This document shows, in pieces, positions 13,176 through 22,729 of a stretch of 64,000 bases of DNA (position 1 is its first letter; every line of letters begins with the position of its first letter). Below the pieces are notes generated by a model. That model saw nothing but the letters and a program-made list of their open reading frames with translations, had not been told where the DNA came from and searched no databases. The position numbers and the translations under genes are program-made. The DNA is from Oxalobacteraceae bacterium. GTDB lineage: Bacteria; Pseudomonadota; Gammaproteobacteria; Burkholderiales; Burkholderiaceae_D. The DNA lies in NCBI GenBank assembly GCA_030698225.1, contig JAUYNR010000081.1, forward strand, positions 1 to 64,000, in the 5' to 3' direction.

Positions 13176-14108
13176 TTATTTCAAATTGATCCTGGCAACA
13201 TTGCCATTGTTACCCGTCCTGGTATTTAATGACTCACCACGGAAAGTGACACCCATCCCTGCAACGTTACCTATAGTCAACAAAACTGGTTCACTTATTT
13301 CAAATTTTTCGATCTCACCAGCCTTCAGAACACGAGCGAAAACAATACTTTTATTTGCTCTCTTAATCTCAATCCAGGAATCGCCATGCGCCTGCAACAT
13401 TAGTTGATTCTTTCCTGCAGCATCATTAGGTATTGCGGGGAATGCAACAACTGGAAGATGAGGCACGTCTTTAAGTCCAGAAACCGGTGCTTGCATCAAA
13501 ACAGGGGCAATCACCGCATTCACTTTGGCAACTTCCGGGCTGAGCAGCGTCACATTACTCCCTGCGTGAGATGAAATCTTCTCTGGAATCGATTCGTCTC
13601 GAACAATTGATGCAGCAACCGTCACTTTAGACAAGTCAGGCAACCATCCCATTCTTTGTGCCAACAAAAATGACAACAATAACAGAATCAAAAAAATGAC
13701 ACCTACGTTCCATTTGGATAAGATGCGATTCCTGTTTCCCATCAAAGGAAATCGACTCTCAGAAAAATTCATGGGAATAGCCCGGCGTAATGGTGCCGCA
13801 TCTATTTTTGGAACTATTTCTGACTTGAGCAATGCCATTAGTGGAGCCACATCCACTTTTAAACATTTTGCGTAGGCACGAATAAAACCGCGCGTGACAA
13901 CCATCGGCGGCAATGCCAGAAAGTCATCACATTCAATTGCAAGAACTTGTCGGGGGGCAAGTTTAATTTGATCAGCGACTTGCTCTATAGACCAACCTAG
14001 AGCTTGACGCCTGGCTGACAAATATGCTCCGGGTGAATCAATGGAATTTTCCTGCGACTGGTTCTGACCCAGATCATCATTAATTTCATTAAATTGTTCA
14101 GTCATCAT
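13176..14108 (-). CDS. rodZ: RodZ-like cytoskeletal helix-turn-helix membrane protein
   Basis: Couples MreB to the elongation machinery in rod-shaped cells. Order of parts: N-terminal HTH_25 domain with LSARRQALGWSIEQVADQIK; one membrane helix (about residues 135-155, VGVIFLILLLLSFLLAQ); periplasmic linker; and a C-terminal domain with LMLQAHGDSWIEIK. This matches the family architecture. Two adjacent ATGs (14108, 14105) both overlap the pilW end by 8-11 bases. The gene position before ispG supports the name. Confidence 0.88.
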   Translation of the reverse strand: MMTEQFNEINDDLGQNQSQENSIDSPGAYLSARRQALGWSIEQVADQIKLAPRQVLAIECDDFLALPPMVVTRGFIRAYAKCLKVDVAPLMALLKSEIVPKIDAAPLRRAIPMNFSESRFPLMGNRNRILSKWNVGVIFLILLLLSFLLAQRMGWLPDLSKVTVAASIVRDESIPEKISSHAGSNVTLLSPEVAKVNAVIAPVLMQAPVSGLKDVPHLPVVAFPAIPNDAAGKNQLMLQAHGDSWIEIKRANKSIVFARVLKAGEIEKFEISEPVLLTIGNVAGMGVTFRGESLNTRTGNNGNVARINLK

Positions 14109-14898
14109 ATGCCCCACGTTTATAAGCAGCATATTCAGATGAATCGATATGGCGGCGACGCAACTGTGTCACAAGACTATTTTCAGCTGCACGATCTCCC
14201 AACTTATGCTCAATTTTTATCGCCAGCCACAGAACTTCAGATGTCATCGCGTCTGCCTTAATGACGCGTGAAATATAAAAACGGGCACGCTCATAATCTC
14301 TGCGATTAAAATAAATGCTCGCCAAATTAACAGTAACATTAAGATTATCCGGCTCAATCTTAAATGCTTGCTTGAAATATTCCTCAGCAGCCTTTTGCTG
14401 TTTCAATTTAAGACTGCAAACTCCTGCGTTATGCAAAGCTTTTACCGGCGATTGATAAGAACGATTCCTGAGCGCAGTTTCGAAATACGAAATTGACTGA
14501 CTTTCACGCCCGCGCTGGCACAAAAACCAACCATAGTTATTACTAAAATCAGGATTATTCGGAGCTAGTTTAATTGCCCTCAGGAAATTTTCTTCAGCAA
14601 GAGGCATTTGATCCATTTCCATATAAATCAATCCACGCATGCTGTATGCCTCGGCAAAATTGGGATCGGCTGAAAGTGCCTGCTTGATCTCATCAAGTGC
14701 AACTTCCAGCTGATGCTGCTGATAATAACCAACAGCCAATTGCAATCTGATATTAGCTCTTTTCTGATTGCTGGTTTGATCCGAACTAGTGGGCAACTCT
14801 GCCAGAGAACCACCTGATTGACTTGATGCGCAACCGTATGAAGACATGGCAATCAACAAAAAAAATGTTCTAAACAAACTATGCCAAGCCAGGCTCAC
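14098..14898 (-). CDS. pilW: Type IV pilus biogenesis lipoprotein PilW/PilF (TPR)
   Basis: Outer-membrane lipoprotein pilotin that helps assemble the PilQ secretin. The signal peptide ends in SSYGC (lipobox). It is followed by about six TPR repeats, including [21 protein letters not shown] and [17 protein letters not shown], the latter diagnostic of PilF/PilW. Length 266. Its ATG overlaps the rlmN stop by four bases (ATGA). Confidence 0.92.
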   Translation of the reverse strand: MSLAWHSLFRTFFLLIAMSSYGCASSQSGGSLAELPTSSDQTSNQKRANIRLQLAVGYYQQHQLEVALDEIKQALSADPNFAEAYSMRGLIYMEMDQMPLAEENFLRAIKLAPNNPDFSNNYGWFLCQRGRESQSISYFETALRNRSYQSPVKALHNAGVCSLKLKQQKAAEEYFKQAFKIEPDNLNVTVNLASIYFNRRDYERARFYISRVIKADAMTSEVLWLAIKIEHKLGDRAAENSLVTQLRRRHIDSSEYAAYKRGAYDD

Positions 14899-16064
14899 TC
14901 GGTAACCTCCACTAAACGGCCAAAATTCTTGCCGAATTTTTGCTGGTATTCAGCAACACTTCTCATGCGTTCATGGACACGAGTACGATCTTGTACTTCT
15001 CCAGCCAATTGACCACATGCGGCATCAATATCATCACCCCGAGTTTTACGGATCGTCGTCACAATACCTGCATCTATCAAGATTTTTGCAAAGGCCTTGA
15101 TGCGTGGGGTTTTTGAACGAAGTAGCCCTGACTCAGGGAACGGATTAAACGGAATCAAATTAAATTTGCAAGACACAGACTCCGCACCATTTTGCACCAT
15201 GGCAACTAGCTCCATCGCATTTGCATCGGAGTCATTCACACCGTCGAGCATGCAATATTCAAAAGTGATGAAATCACGTGGCGCAAATTCAAGATAGCGC
15301 TTGCAAGCAGCCATCAACTCATGTAACGGATATTTTTTATTTAGCGGCACAAGGTCGTCCCGCAAAGCATCATTTGACGCATGCAAGGAAACAGCCAGGG
15401 CAACTGGGCAATCTTGCGAAAGTCGATCAATCATTGGCACCACACCCGACGTTGACAATGTCACGCGTCGGCGCGACAGACCATATCCATTATCATCCAG
15501 CATCAACTTTAACGCTGTCACCGTCGGTTCATAATTCAATAACGGCTCGCCCATTCCCATCATCACAACGTTTGTGATCTGGCGCTCGCCTTTCGGGCCG
15601 GGCTCAATGCCTTTGGTGCGGCGCAATTCAAACTCTGCCATCCAGAGTTGCCCGATTATTTCACCAACAGTAAGATTGCGATTGAACCCCTGCTTTCCAG
15701 TTGAGCAGAAACGACAATTGACCGCACAACCTGCCTGTGTCGAGACGCATAAGGTTCCACGACTTTCTTCCGGAATGAATACAGTCTCGACTGCATTGCC
15801 TTGTCCCACATCAATTAACCACTTCCGAGTACCATCGACTGATGTGTGATCACTGATTACGGCCGGTGCAGCAACCATCGCGCGCGTGGACAATTTATCC
15901 CGCAGCGATTTGGCCAAATCGGTCATTGCATCAAAATCGCCCACTCCGAACTGATGAATCCAGCGCTGCAATTGTTTGGCGCGAAACGGCTTCTCACCCA
16001 ACTCGCCGCAATATGCGACGAGTTGCGCAGGATCTAGGTCCAGCAAGTTGGTGAGTTGCGTCAT
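14895..16064 (-). CDS. rlmN: Dual-specificity rRNA/tRNA methyltransferase RlmN
   Basis: Radical-SAM enzyme that methylates C2 of A2503 in 23S rRNA and A37 of some tRNAs. The cluster motif CAVNCRFC is intact near residue 120. The second catalytic Cys lies in [17 protein letters not shown] near residue 350. MGMGEPLLN and LSTSGVVP are family blocks. Length 389. The gene follows ndk after 60 bases and leads into pilW and rodZ. Confidence 0.97.
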   Translation of the reverse strand: MTQLTNLLDLDPAQLVAYCGELGEKPFRAKQLQRWIHQFGVGDFDAMTDLAKSLRDKLSTRAMVAAPAVISDHTSVDGTRKWLIDVGQGNAVETVFIPEESRGTLCVSTQAGCAVNCRFCSTGKQGFNRNLTVGEIIGQLWMAEFELRRTKGIEPGPKGERQITNVVMMGMGEPLLNYEPTVTALKLMLDDNGYGLSRRRVTLSTSGVVPMIDRLSQDCPVALAVSLHASNDALRDDLVPLNKKYPLHELMAACKRYLEFAPRDFITFEYCMLDGVNDSDANAMELVAMVQNGAESVSCKFNLIPFNPFPESGLLRSKTPRIKAFAKILIDAGIVTTIRKTRGDDIDAACGQLAGEVQDRTRVHERMRSVAEYQQKFGKNFGRLVEVTE

Positions 16065-16124
16065 AGCATCATTCCATCAGGTTATTCTCGCGTGAATGAT
16101 AAATCCACACGAATAACGTATAAA

Positions 16125-16550
16125 TTAACGTGAATACACATTCAGTGCAGGAAAGAAATAAGCAATTTCCACAGCTGCGGTTTCAGCGGCATCAGACCCA
16201 TGCACTGCGTTTGCATCAATCGAATCTGCAAAATCAGCACGAATTGTGCCTTTTTCAGCTTTTTTAGGGTCGGTTGCACCCATCAAGTCGCGATGCGTCA
16301 AGATGGCATTTTCACCTTCCAGAGCCTGAACAATTACAGGGCCGGAAATCATGAAATCGACTAAAGCCTTGAAAAAAGGACGCTCGCGATGAACTGCGTA
16401 AAAGCCTTCCGCTTCTGCTTGTGACAATTGAATCATACGAGCAGCGATAATTTTCAGTCCAGCGCCTTCGAAACGCGAATAAATCTGACCGATGACATTT
16501 TTTGCAACTGCATCGGGCTTGATAATTGACAGGGTGCGTTCGATTGCCAT
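16125..16550 (-). CDS. ndk: Nucleoside diphosphate kinase
   Basis: Equilibrates nucleoside di- and triphosphates through a phosphohistidine. The start is the ATG at 16550 ([15 protein letters not shown]), five codons into a longer open frame, giving 141 residues. The catalytic-site region shows [20 protein letters not shown] with the active His in the NAVHGSD motif. Substrate-site blocks [12 protein letters not shown] and LMGATDP are present. First gene of the conserved core block. Confidence 0.98.
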   Translation of the reverse strand: MAIERTLSIIKPDAVAKNVIGQIYSRFEGAGLKIIAARMIQLSQAEAEGFYAVHRERPFFKALVDFMISGPVIVQALEGENAILTHRDLMGATDPKKAEKGTIRADFADSIDANAVHGSDAAETAAVEIAYFFPALNVYSR

Positions 16551-16565
16551 CTGTAAAAACTCCAA

Positions 16566-16793
16566 TAAAAATAACAGGTTAAAATAATAATTAAAAATGC
16601 AGCCAACTTAAAATTTTAACATAGAACACTCTCAGTCAAGAACTTGACATCCGCGCTCTTTCAGTGCCGTCACACAAGCACAACTATCAACAGAAATGTT
16701 CAACTCATGCTGTAGAAAATAGTCCGGTCGGGATCTTCGCTGGAAAACTACAGGCTTAAGGAATGTAACGAAAAACTTAGTACCTCTGGTTTT
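16566..16793. other. Intergenic stretch between apbE and ndk
   Basis: No recognisable gene. Directly after the apbE TAG stop the same minus-strand frame stays open for 53 more codons (to 16632), ending in a Cys-containing stretch (VDSCACVTALKERGCQVLD). There is no good start codon or ribosome site for it as a separate gene. The part next to ndk is AT-rich and probably holds the ndk promoter. Confidence 0.4.
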
Positions 16794-17816
16794 CTAGTGC
16801 GCAACACGGTTGCGCATCGCAGGCGTCATTTCCACATTTTTGTTGGTGTCGATCAGCATAACTTCCGTCAAGCCCAATCGTTCTGCCATGGCTCTCCAGT
16901 GGAGTGGCCCGGCAATAAACAGCGGCTTCGAATTTCCGTCGGAACGAGTACCGGCATCATTGCCGCCCGACGTGATGATCGTGACCGACGCTACCAGATC
17001 CGTGGTTTCTCCGGTCCTTGGGTCGATGATATGGGGACGGCGCTTGCCATTTTGCATGAAATAGCGCTGATAATCGCCACTGGTGCCTATCGCTTCATTG
17101 TCATGCAAGTCAATGGTCGCCACCGTGCCTTCTCCACGTGGATTCTGGATGCCGACCTTCCATGGGTGGGATCCAGGTTGCCCTATCGCCAGGACATTGC
17201 CACCGACATTGATTAGAGCCGCCTTGACATGCTCCGCGCGCAAAATTCCGGCTGCCTGGTCAAGCGCATACCCTTTGGCATACCCGCCGAAATCCAGCAT
17301 GACGGCCTTGTTGCGGCTGGAAACAATGTTGCCGTTATAACTAAGGTCGGTCATGCGCGGCTTGGCATCGACCCAACGTTTGATTTCGGCAGGTGACGGC
17401 CCATGCGGCGTGATATCGCTACTCTGAAAGCCCCAGAGTCGAATCAAGCCACCAATGGCAGGGTTAAACAGATTGTCCGAATTTTCAGCAAGACTGGTGG
17501 CTGCCTTGAGCATGTCCACCATTTCAGCGTCAGCATGGTACGGTTCACCGTGGGCAATGCTGTCATTGAGCGCTGTCAGTGCACTCGGCTGCCAAGCGTG
17601 GAATTTATGGTGCAACCGGTCAAATTCACGCAATACCTGCGCGCCAAGAAGGTTCGCGCGTGCCTCCGATTCGCCGTAAATACGTATCTCCACCAACGTG
17701 CCAAATACATTGCCTTGGGTACTGTAGGTGGTTTCAGTGGTTTTATTAGTGCATCCATTCAGTAGCACCAATAACAATGCACTGAACAGATAGTGGCAAA
17801 AATTACGCTTGATCAT
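16794..17816 (-). CDS. apbE: FAD:protein FMN transferase (ApbE/NosX type), lipoprotein
   Basis: Transfers FMN from FAD to a Thr of periplasmic flavoproteins. In nos loci this enzyme (NosX role) loads NosR, and the NosR here carries a matching SGATVTA site. The signal peptide ends in LLNGC (lipobox), so it should be membrane-anchored in the periplasm. Family blocks: MLDFGGYAKGYALDQA, ALINVGGNVLAIG, and RPHIIDPRTGE with the metal-binding region TSGGNDAGTRSDG. Length 340. It is last in the nos cluster, separated from the cytochrome gene by a hairpin. Confidence 0.9.
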   Translation of the reverse strand: MIKRNFCHYLFSALLLVLLNGCTNKTTETTYSTQGNVFGTLVEIRIYGESEARANLLGAQVLREFDRLHHKFHAWQPSALTALNDSIAHGEPYHADAEMVDMLKAATSLAENSDNLFNPAIGGLIRLWGFQSSDITPHGPSPAEIKRWVDAKPRMTDLSYNGNIVSSRNKAVMLDFGGYAKGYALDQAAGILRAEHVKAALINVGGNVLAIGQPGSHPWKVGIQNPRGEGTVATIDLHDNEAIGTSGDYQRYFMQNGKRRPHIIDPRTGETTDLVASVTIITSGGNDAGTRSDGNSKPLFIAGPLHWRAMAERLGLTEVMLIDTNKNVEMTPAMRNRVAH

Positions 17817-17841
17817 AACGCCTGATTTCAGGGGATTTTAC

Positions 17842-17874
17842 AAAATACGCCTGCATTAGTGCGAGGCGCATTTT
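17842..17874 (-). terminator. Hairpin between cytochrome c gene and apbE
   Basis: AAAATACGCCT (17842-17852) and AGGCGCATTTT (17864-17874) pair over 11 bp with one G-T wobble and an 11-nt loop. The stem ends in a T-run on both strands. It may attenuate transcription into apbE or end the upstream nos transcript. Confidence 0.5.
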
Positions 17875-17929
17875 GCAAGGGCATGAACGGTGCGCCTGTT
17901 TCTGGCAGTCGTTCGATGCCCTTTAATAA

Positions 17930-18376
17930 TCAGCTGGCCTTGCTGACCATGTAATCGACCGCAGCCTTGACGTCCTCATCCTTCAGGGTCGCATTACCAC
18001 CTTTAGGCGGCATCATTCTGATGCCGTTGATGGAATTGGTGTGCAACGTATCGATTCCCTGGGCAATGCGCGACCCCCACACTGCCTTGTCGCCAAATTT
18101 CGGCGCGCCCAATACTCCAGCTCCATGGCATGCCAGGCAAGTAGAAGTATAAATTTGCTCGCCCTTGACTAAATCGCCAGTACCAGCTGCGCTGGCAACC
18201 GGAGCTGGTTCGGCAGAAGCTGCCGGGGCAGGCGCAGCCGGTTCAGGCATTGCAGGGGCGGCAGCCACTTCTGTGGCAGGTACTGCTGGTACCGCCTCCG
18301 CTGCCGGTGGTGTCTTTTCTCCACAACCAGCGATAAGGAGAGCAATGGCGAGTGGCAATAATTTTAGTGTTTTCAT
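17930..18376 (-). CDS. c5-type cytochrome c lipoprotein of the nos cluster
   Basis: A 148-residue protein with a lipoprotein signal (LLIAGC). A long Ala/Pro/Glu-rich linker (residues about 22-65) is followed by one c5-like haem domain. The haem is bound by CLACH; the distal Met is probably in GIRMMPPKGGN. The linker would let an anchored haem domain reach partners in the periplasm. By position it is a candidate electron donor to NosZ or NosR, but this is inference. It lies 105 bases from the unknown gene upstream. Confidence 0.85.
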   Translation of the reverse strand: MKTLKLLPLAIALLIAGCGEKTPPAAEAVPAVPATEVAAAPAMPEPAAPAPAASAEPAPVASAAGTGDLVKGEQIYTSTCLACHGAGVLGAPKFGDKAVWGSRIAQGIDTLHTNSINGIRMMPPKGGNATLKDEDVKAAVDYMVSKAS

Positions 18377-18481
18377 GTGTCCAATTTCCTATTTAAATTA
18401 AAAATTTTCGGTGCAGCGCAAGATGCTACATCATTTATTTAATCATGCTGTGATGTATCTCTGGCAGTGCACCAATTCCTG

Positions 18482-19126
18482 CTACAAAGATTCAATCCGC
18501 TCGAGCAGCGGATCCAGCAGCAAAACGTCAAGCAAGCTGGAAAAATTGCGCCAACCATCCAAGCTGTGGTCAGCCATCGGGCCAGCCCTTAGCATGCCGT
18601 TATCGTCATGCACATGCACGGGAAAAATGGTGTAAGCCGCGTGCATGGGGGCCGTATCCATACGCAGTTCTGCTTCGCCCCAACTCCAGTTGATCGAATA
18701 TTCCTCACTGCTGAAGTAACGCAGCTCCATCATCAAGCCGGTATCAAAGGAAAGCATCATGGCGTCCTGTGCCAGGCGCACCTCTTCAGGCATGCGTTCT
18801 GCGTAGTGCTCTTCAAGCTTTTCCTTGAATATCAGATGCATGCACACGTCAGGTACAGCAGGCGCATCACTAAACTGCTCCATCATCTCTGAGCGTAACT
18901 GCATGCGGGTTTGATCGAGAATCAAGGCACTCAGATAATGATCGTAAGCGGGGTGCTCGCTGACTTCACCGTTTTTGATTTTTTCCAATAATGCTGCTTC
19001 ACTATCGACTACATATCTTCTCAAAACCTCCTTGCGCGATTCGCGCAACATATAGGCTGTTTTCGCATACAGAGTCTGCAGCGCTTCAGCATTCATCGGA
19101 TCAATCAACGCGTCCTGTTCCATCAT
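18482..19126 (-). CDS. Uncharacterised 214-residue protein of the nos cluster
   Basis: I do not recognise this family. It has no signal peptide or membrane helix, so it is probably cytoplasmic. It is acidic, Met- and Leu-rich and predicted largely helical in the first half (AEALQTLYAKTAYMLRESRKEVLRR), with a more aromatic second half (YSINWSWGEAEL, HAAYTIFPVHVHDD). It starts 6 bases after nosL with ATGATG and precedes the cytochrome gene, so it is almost certainly cotranscribed with nos. A maturation or chaperone role is possible but unsupported by any motif. Confidence 0.7.
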   Translation of the reverse strand: MMEQDALIDPMNAEALQTLYAKTAYMLRESRKEVLRRYVVDSEAALLEKIKNGEVSEHPAYDHYLSALILDQTRMQLRSEMMEQFSDAPAVPDVCMHLIFKEKLEEHYAERMPEEVRLAQDAMMLSFDTGLMMELRYFSSEEYSINWSWGEAELRMDTAPMHAAYTIFPVHVHDDNGMLRAGPMADHSLDGWRNFSSLLDVLLLDPLLERIESL

Positions 19127-19132
19127 TCGTCC

Positions 19133-19681
19133 TTAATCCGACATAGTTGAATCGTGTGTGACATTGCCACGCCGATTGACCATATCCTGCGTAATCTGTT
19201 CAAAGCGCAGTATCTTGCCACCCTCTTTTTTCACGAAAGCCTCGGCATCCTGCCTGCTGGAAAACGAGCCGAAGGTCGGCCCCATCGAACCCAGTTTTTT
19301 ACTTTCTGCCACATAAACCGCGCTCTTGGCATCGATCCAGTTTTTAGCCGGATTCTCCCATGACGTCTTGCCCATATCCTGCACAAACACTGCTGCGATC
19401 GGGCGCTTTTGCTCGGGCGCCAGCACCATCGTGAACAGCTCCATCAGATCACAGAAAAACTCGGGTTTGCCTTGCGCATAGTGGATCTGCGCCTTGGGCC
19501 CTGGATAATCCTTGAGTATCATGCCGTCGAGTTCACAGGCTGTCTCGCTGGTCGGTTCCAGCGCTGCCACCTTCGGCGCGGCCTGATTGCAGGCAGGTAG
19601 CAATATGCATAGCGCCAAACTGCCTACTAATTTTCGCCGTACCGGCATGAATTTCTGGCAGCCGATTATCTTCGATCTCAT
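19133..19681 (-). CDS. nosL: NosL copper-binding lipoprotein
   Basis: Periplasmic copper chaperone that delivers Cu(I) to the NosDFY system for CuZ assembly. The lipoprotein signal ends in LLPAC. The metal region is ACELDGMIL, the reduced CxxxGM form of the NosL motif, with FCDLMELF further on. The C-terminal half matches the family (SKKLGSMGPTFGSFSSRQDAEAF). Length 182. The ATG at 19681 overlaps the nosY stop by four bases. Confidence 0.92.
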   Translation of the reverse strand: MRSKIIGCQKFMPVRRKLVGSLALCILLPACNQAAPKVAALEPTSETACELDGMILKDYPGPKAQIHYAQGKPEFFCDLMELFTMVLAPEQKRPIAAVFVQDMGKTSWENPAKNWIDAKSAVYVAESKKLGSMGPTFGSFSSRQDAEAFVKKEGGKILRFEQITQDMVNRRGNVTHDSTMSD

Positions 19682-20502
19682 TTGAATCTCCAGTGTGTAA
19701 ATACGAACGGCACCACGATCCAGCCAAACATGATGCTGACCAATACGGCCGGACTGGTCAGACTTTCCGGCATCACGGTCGCCAGACCATACATGCTCTG
19801 CACCTGATCGGAACTGAAAATATTCAACAGGCGAAAGACATCGGCCGGATTAAGCATCAACAATCCGGCAAAAACCGCACTGCCCAGATTTCCCTGGCTG
19901 ACCACTAATGCGCCCATCAGCAGCAGGTCAAAAATGAGCACGAAAAAAAACCACAGCATGATTGCCACACCGCTGGCACGCATCCGATCCTGGGCAATTA
20001 CGGACACCAATAAAGACATGCTCAAGAAAGCCATGCCCATCAGAATCGCGCTCGCTACGAAACCGGCATAGTGATACAGGTCGCTCGTCCCCAACTGGGA
20101 AGCCAACGGCAGCAGGCCGGCACCGAACCCGATCACGGTGGCGCTAGCGAGCGCACCGGATAGTCCCAGATATTTTCCAAGCAAAATTTCAAAACGGGTA
20201 ATCGGCATCGACAACAGCAAGTCCAGCGAACCACGCTCTTTCTCGCCGACGATGGCGTCGTAACCCAGAATCAATGCAATCAGCGGCACCAGGTAAATAA
20301 CCAGGCTCACCAGACTGGCAATCGTGACATCGATGCCGCGAAAGCCTACCGAACCCTGCTGCGCCGAACCGAAGTAGGCAATTGCCAGTGCAAACAGTGC
20401 AAATATGACCGCAACCGCCACTACCCACAAATTGCGCAGGCGGTCGCGAAATTCTTTAGTGGCAATGACACGCACCTGAGCCCATTCAATGCGCTTGGAC
20501 AT
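19678..20502 (-). CDS. nosY: NosY, membrane subunit of the NosDFY ABC transporter
   Basis: Permease half of the ABC complex that powers NosD in copper-centre maturation of NosZ. Six hydrophobic segments are visible, with the conserved EKERGSLDLLLSMPITR loop after the second. I choose the ATG at 20502 (MSKRIEWAQVRVIATKEFRDRLRN), which is where homology begins. The longer frame starts at 20547 and would overlap nosF further. The overlap with nosF is 17 bases. Confidence 0.93.
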   Translation of the reverse strand: MSKRIEWAQVRVIATKEFRDRLRNLWVVAVAVIFALFALAIAYFGSAQQGSVGFRGIDVTIASLVSLVIYLVPLIALILGYDAIVGEKERGSLDLLLSMPITRFEILLGKYLGLSGALASATVIGFGAGLLPLASQLGTSDLYHYAGFVASAILMGMAFLSMSLLVSVIAQDRMRASGVAIMLWFFFVLIFDLLLMGALVVSQGNLGSAVFAGLLMLNPADVFRLLNIFSSDQVQSMYGLATVMPESLTSPAVLVSIMFGWIVVPFVFTHWRFK

Positions 20503-21415
20503 GATGCCCTCCATAACCGAGAAACAGGTCTTCCAGCGACGGTTCATGCACGACTATATCGAGCACCGCATCCGACAACGCCATGATCCTGGCAAGTGCG
20601 CCCACCTTGCTGTCCGCCGGGCAGGAAATGCGAGCGCAACCGTTATCCAGTTGCCACTCCAGCCCTGCCAGATCGCCCAACGCGGCATGCATGCGCAGCT
20701 CATGCCCGGCGCGCAGCTTGACCTCGATGACAGAGGGCAGCACCATGTTGGCGCGCAATTGCGTCAGCGTTCCCTGTGCCGCGATCTGACCGGAGTTCAG
20801 AATCACCAGGCTATCGACGCGGCCCTGTATCTCCGCCAGTATGTGCGAGGTAATGATAATGGTCGCTCCTTGTGACTGGACATCGCGCAGGATGCGGTAA
20901 AAATCATGGATCCCTTCCGGATCAAGTCCGTTGGTAGGCTCATCCAGAAAAATCAGATCAGGCTTACCCAGCAGCACCTGGGCAAAGCCCAGCCGCTGCA
21001 GCATGCCTTTGGAATAACCGCGCACCCGCCGCGTGGCAGCATCTGCCAGTCCAACGCGCGCAAGGATCGCATCACAGGTGCTGCGGGGCACCTGCTTCAG
21101 ATCGGCAAACAGGCGTAGCACCTCGATGCCGGTCAGGTTGTCGTAGGTAACGAAACTCTCGGGCAAGTAGCCGATACGGCGCCGCATTTGCCGAAAATCA
21201 TGACCGCTGATCAATGTATCGTGAATTCTAATTTCACCGCTGGAGGCCGGAATCAGCCCTAGCATCAGTTTGAATAGTGTGGTCTTGCCCGCACCATTGT
21301 GTCCGATCAGGCCGAACATCTCGCCCTTCGCAACCGACAGGCTGATGCCGTTGACAGCTTGCACTTCACCAAAATATTTGGTGACGTTATTCAGCTGCAG
21401 GGGGTTGTTTGTCAC
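20486..21415 (-). CDS. nosF: NosF, ATPase subunit of the NosDFY ABC transporter
   Basis: Cytoplasmic ATPase driving NosDFY. Walker A GHNGAGKTT near residue 40, signature YSKGMLQR near 135, Walker B LIFLDEPTNGLD and the switch His (TSH) are intact. A C-terminal domain of about 85 residues follows. Length 309. The start overlaps the end of nosD by 29 bases. Confidence 0.94.
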   Translation of the reverse strand: MTNNPLQLNNVTKYFGEVQAVNGISLSVAKGEMFGLIGHNGAGKTTLFKLMLGLIPASSGEIRIHDTLISGHDFRQMRRRIGYLPESFVTYDNLTGIEVLRLFADLKQVPRSTCDAILARVGLADAATRRVRGYSKGMLQRLGFAQVLLGKPDLIFLDEPTNGLDPEGIHDFYRILRDVQSQGATIIITSHILAEIQGRVDSLVILNSGQIAAQGTLTQLRANMVLPSVIEVKLRAGHELRMHAALGDLAGLEWQLDNGCARISCPADSKVGALARIMALSDAVLDIVVHEPSLEDLFLGYGGHHVQAH

Positions 21416-22646
21416 TCCACCGTCTCCAATCCTGATTCAAAGGGCGCATGCGCGGATGCTTGTCCACGATGCTGGGGGCGCGCAGCACCGGAAACTGCCG
21501 GGCCACGAAACGCAATGTCTGCATCGACGGACTCGAAAGCAGCAGCTTGATCAATGGGTATTGCCAGTTGAGCCGGTCTACCACGTCGTTGGCTTCATAG
21601 GCAAGATCGCCGATGCCATCGCCATTTTGATCCCAACCGCTGTAATTGCTCCAGTAATTGCCTTGGCTCAGACCCCATTCGACATCGCGCGAAGCAACGT
21701 ACTTGATCTGCGATTGATTGTCGATGAAATCATTGCCATCGACCTTATTCTTATAGGAACCGGCTGACAAATGCACGCCGATCCGGTTAGCAGTCACCAG
21801 GTTATTTTTCAGTGTGTTGTACTCGGCGTCGTAAATAAAAAACCCGCGCCCATTACCCGCAACGATGTTATTTTCGATCACGGAATCCTGAATCGTGCGC
21901 AGCATGATGCCGTGATCGACATTGCCCCATGTAATATTGTTGCGCACCGTCAGATTGCGCACTTCCATCAGCGCCAGCCCGCCCTGATTCAGATAAGACT
22001 CGTTGTTTTCCCAGACGCTGTGATCGGTCGTCATGAAGTGGGTGCCATAGCGCAGGTGATGAATTTTGTTACCGCGAAACAGTGCATCCTTGGATACATC
22101 CACATAGAGACCGTCACGACTGTAACTGATGTTGTTGTCGATGATTTGCGCTCTGATCGTGTTGTACACCTGGACGCCGTTGCCCCGTGCTGCGGACTGC
22201 AGATCGCGCTTACCGGTAATCACATTGCGCTCGATGCGCGAGTCTGCCGACTTCTCCAGCCAGACGCCAAACAAGTTATGGATTAGATCGCAATCTTGTA
22301 TCGTGGCGCGGTCCGACCCGGGCTGGATATAGATGCCCGCGTTCTGCGCTGTCAAATCCTCGCCACTGTCGCGCACGATCAAGCCTTTGATTGTCACGTC
22401 GGAAGCGTGCACACGGATCACGTCGCCGGTATTTCCTGCGCTGATGGTCGGGCGGCCGATGCCCTGCAAGGTAAGCGGCTTATCGATTACCAGATGCTCT
22501 CTGTACTGGCCCTGCGCTACCTGCACGGTATCGCCCGATTGGGCGGCAGCGATTGCGGCGGCAATCGACTGCCCTGCCTGCACCTGCAGCACCGCGCCCG
22601 ATGCGACGCCGCCAGTCAGGCCAAACCAGAATGCCAGTACTGCCAT
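21387..22646 (-). CDS. nosD: NosD, periplasmic beta-helix copper maturation protein
   Basis: Right-handed beta-helix protein that takes copper from NosL and, driven by NosFY, builds the CuZ centre of NosZ. Signal peptide (MAVLAFWFGLTGGVASGA), then QVQAGQSIAAAIAAAQSGDTV. Many CASH-type rungs follow (ERNVITG, IENNIVAGNGRG, YNTLKNNLVTANRIG). The frame is open much further upstream. The ATG at 22646 fits a signal peptide directly. A GTG at 22733, overlapping the nosR stop as GTGA, is the main alternative. Confidence 0.92.
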   Translation of the reverse strand: MAVLAFWFGLTGGVASGAVLQVQAGQSIAAAIAAAQSGDTVQVAQGQYREHLVIDKPLTLQGIGRPTISAGNTGDVIRVHASDVTIKGLIVRDSGEDLTAQNAGIYIQPGSDRATIQDCDLIHNLFGVWLEKSADSRIERNVITGKRDLQSAARGNGVQVYNTIRAQIIDNNISYSRDGLYVDVSKDALFRGNKIHHLRYGTHFMTTDHSVWENNESYLNQGGLALMEVRNLTVRNNITWGNVDHGIMLRTIQDSVIENNIVAGNGRGFFIYDAEYNTLKNNLVTANRIGVHLSAGSYKNKVDGNDFIDNQSQIKYVASRDVEWGLSQGNYWSNYSGWDQNGDGIGDLAYEANDVVDRLNWQYPLIKLLLSSPSMQTLRFVARQFPVLRAPSIVDKHPRMRPLNQDWRRWSDKQPPAAE

Positions 22647-22729
22647 TCTGAACCAGCCATACGGTATCGGGATTCTTGTTTTGCGCGCGCTGCGCTGCAG
22701 CGCTGCTGAATCTATTTTTCCTTGTAGGA

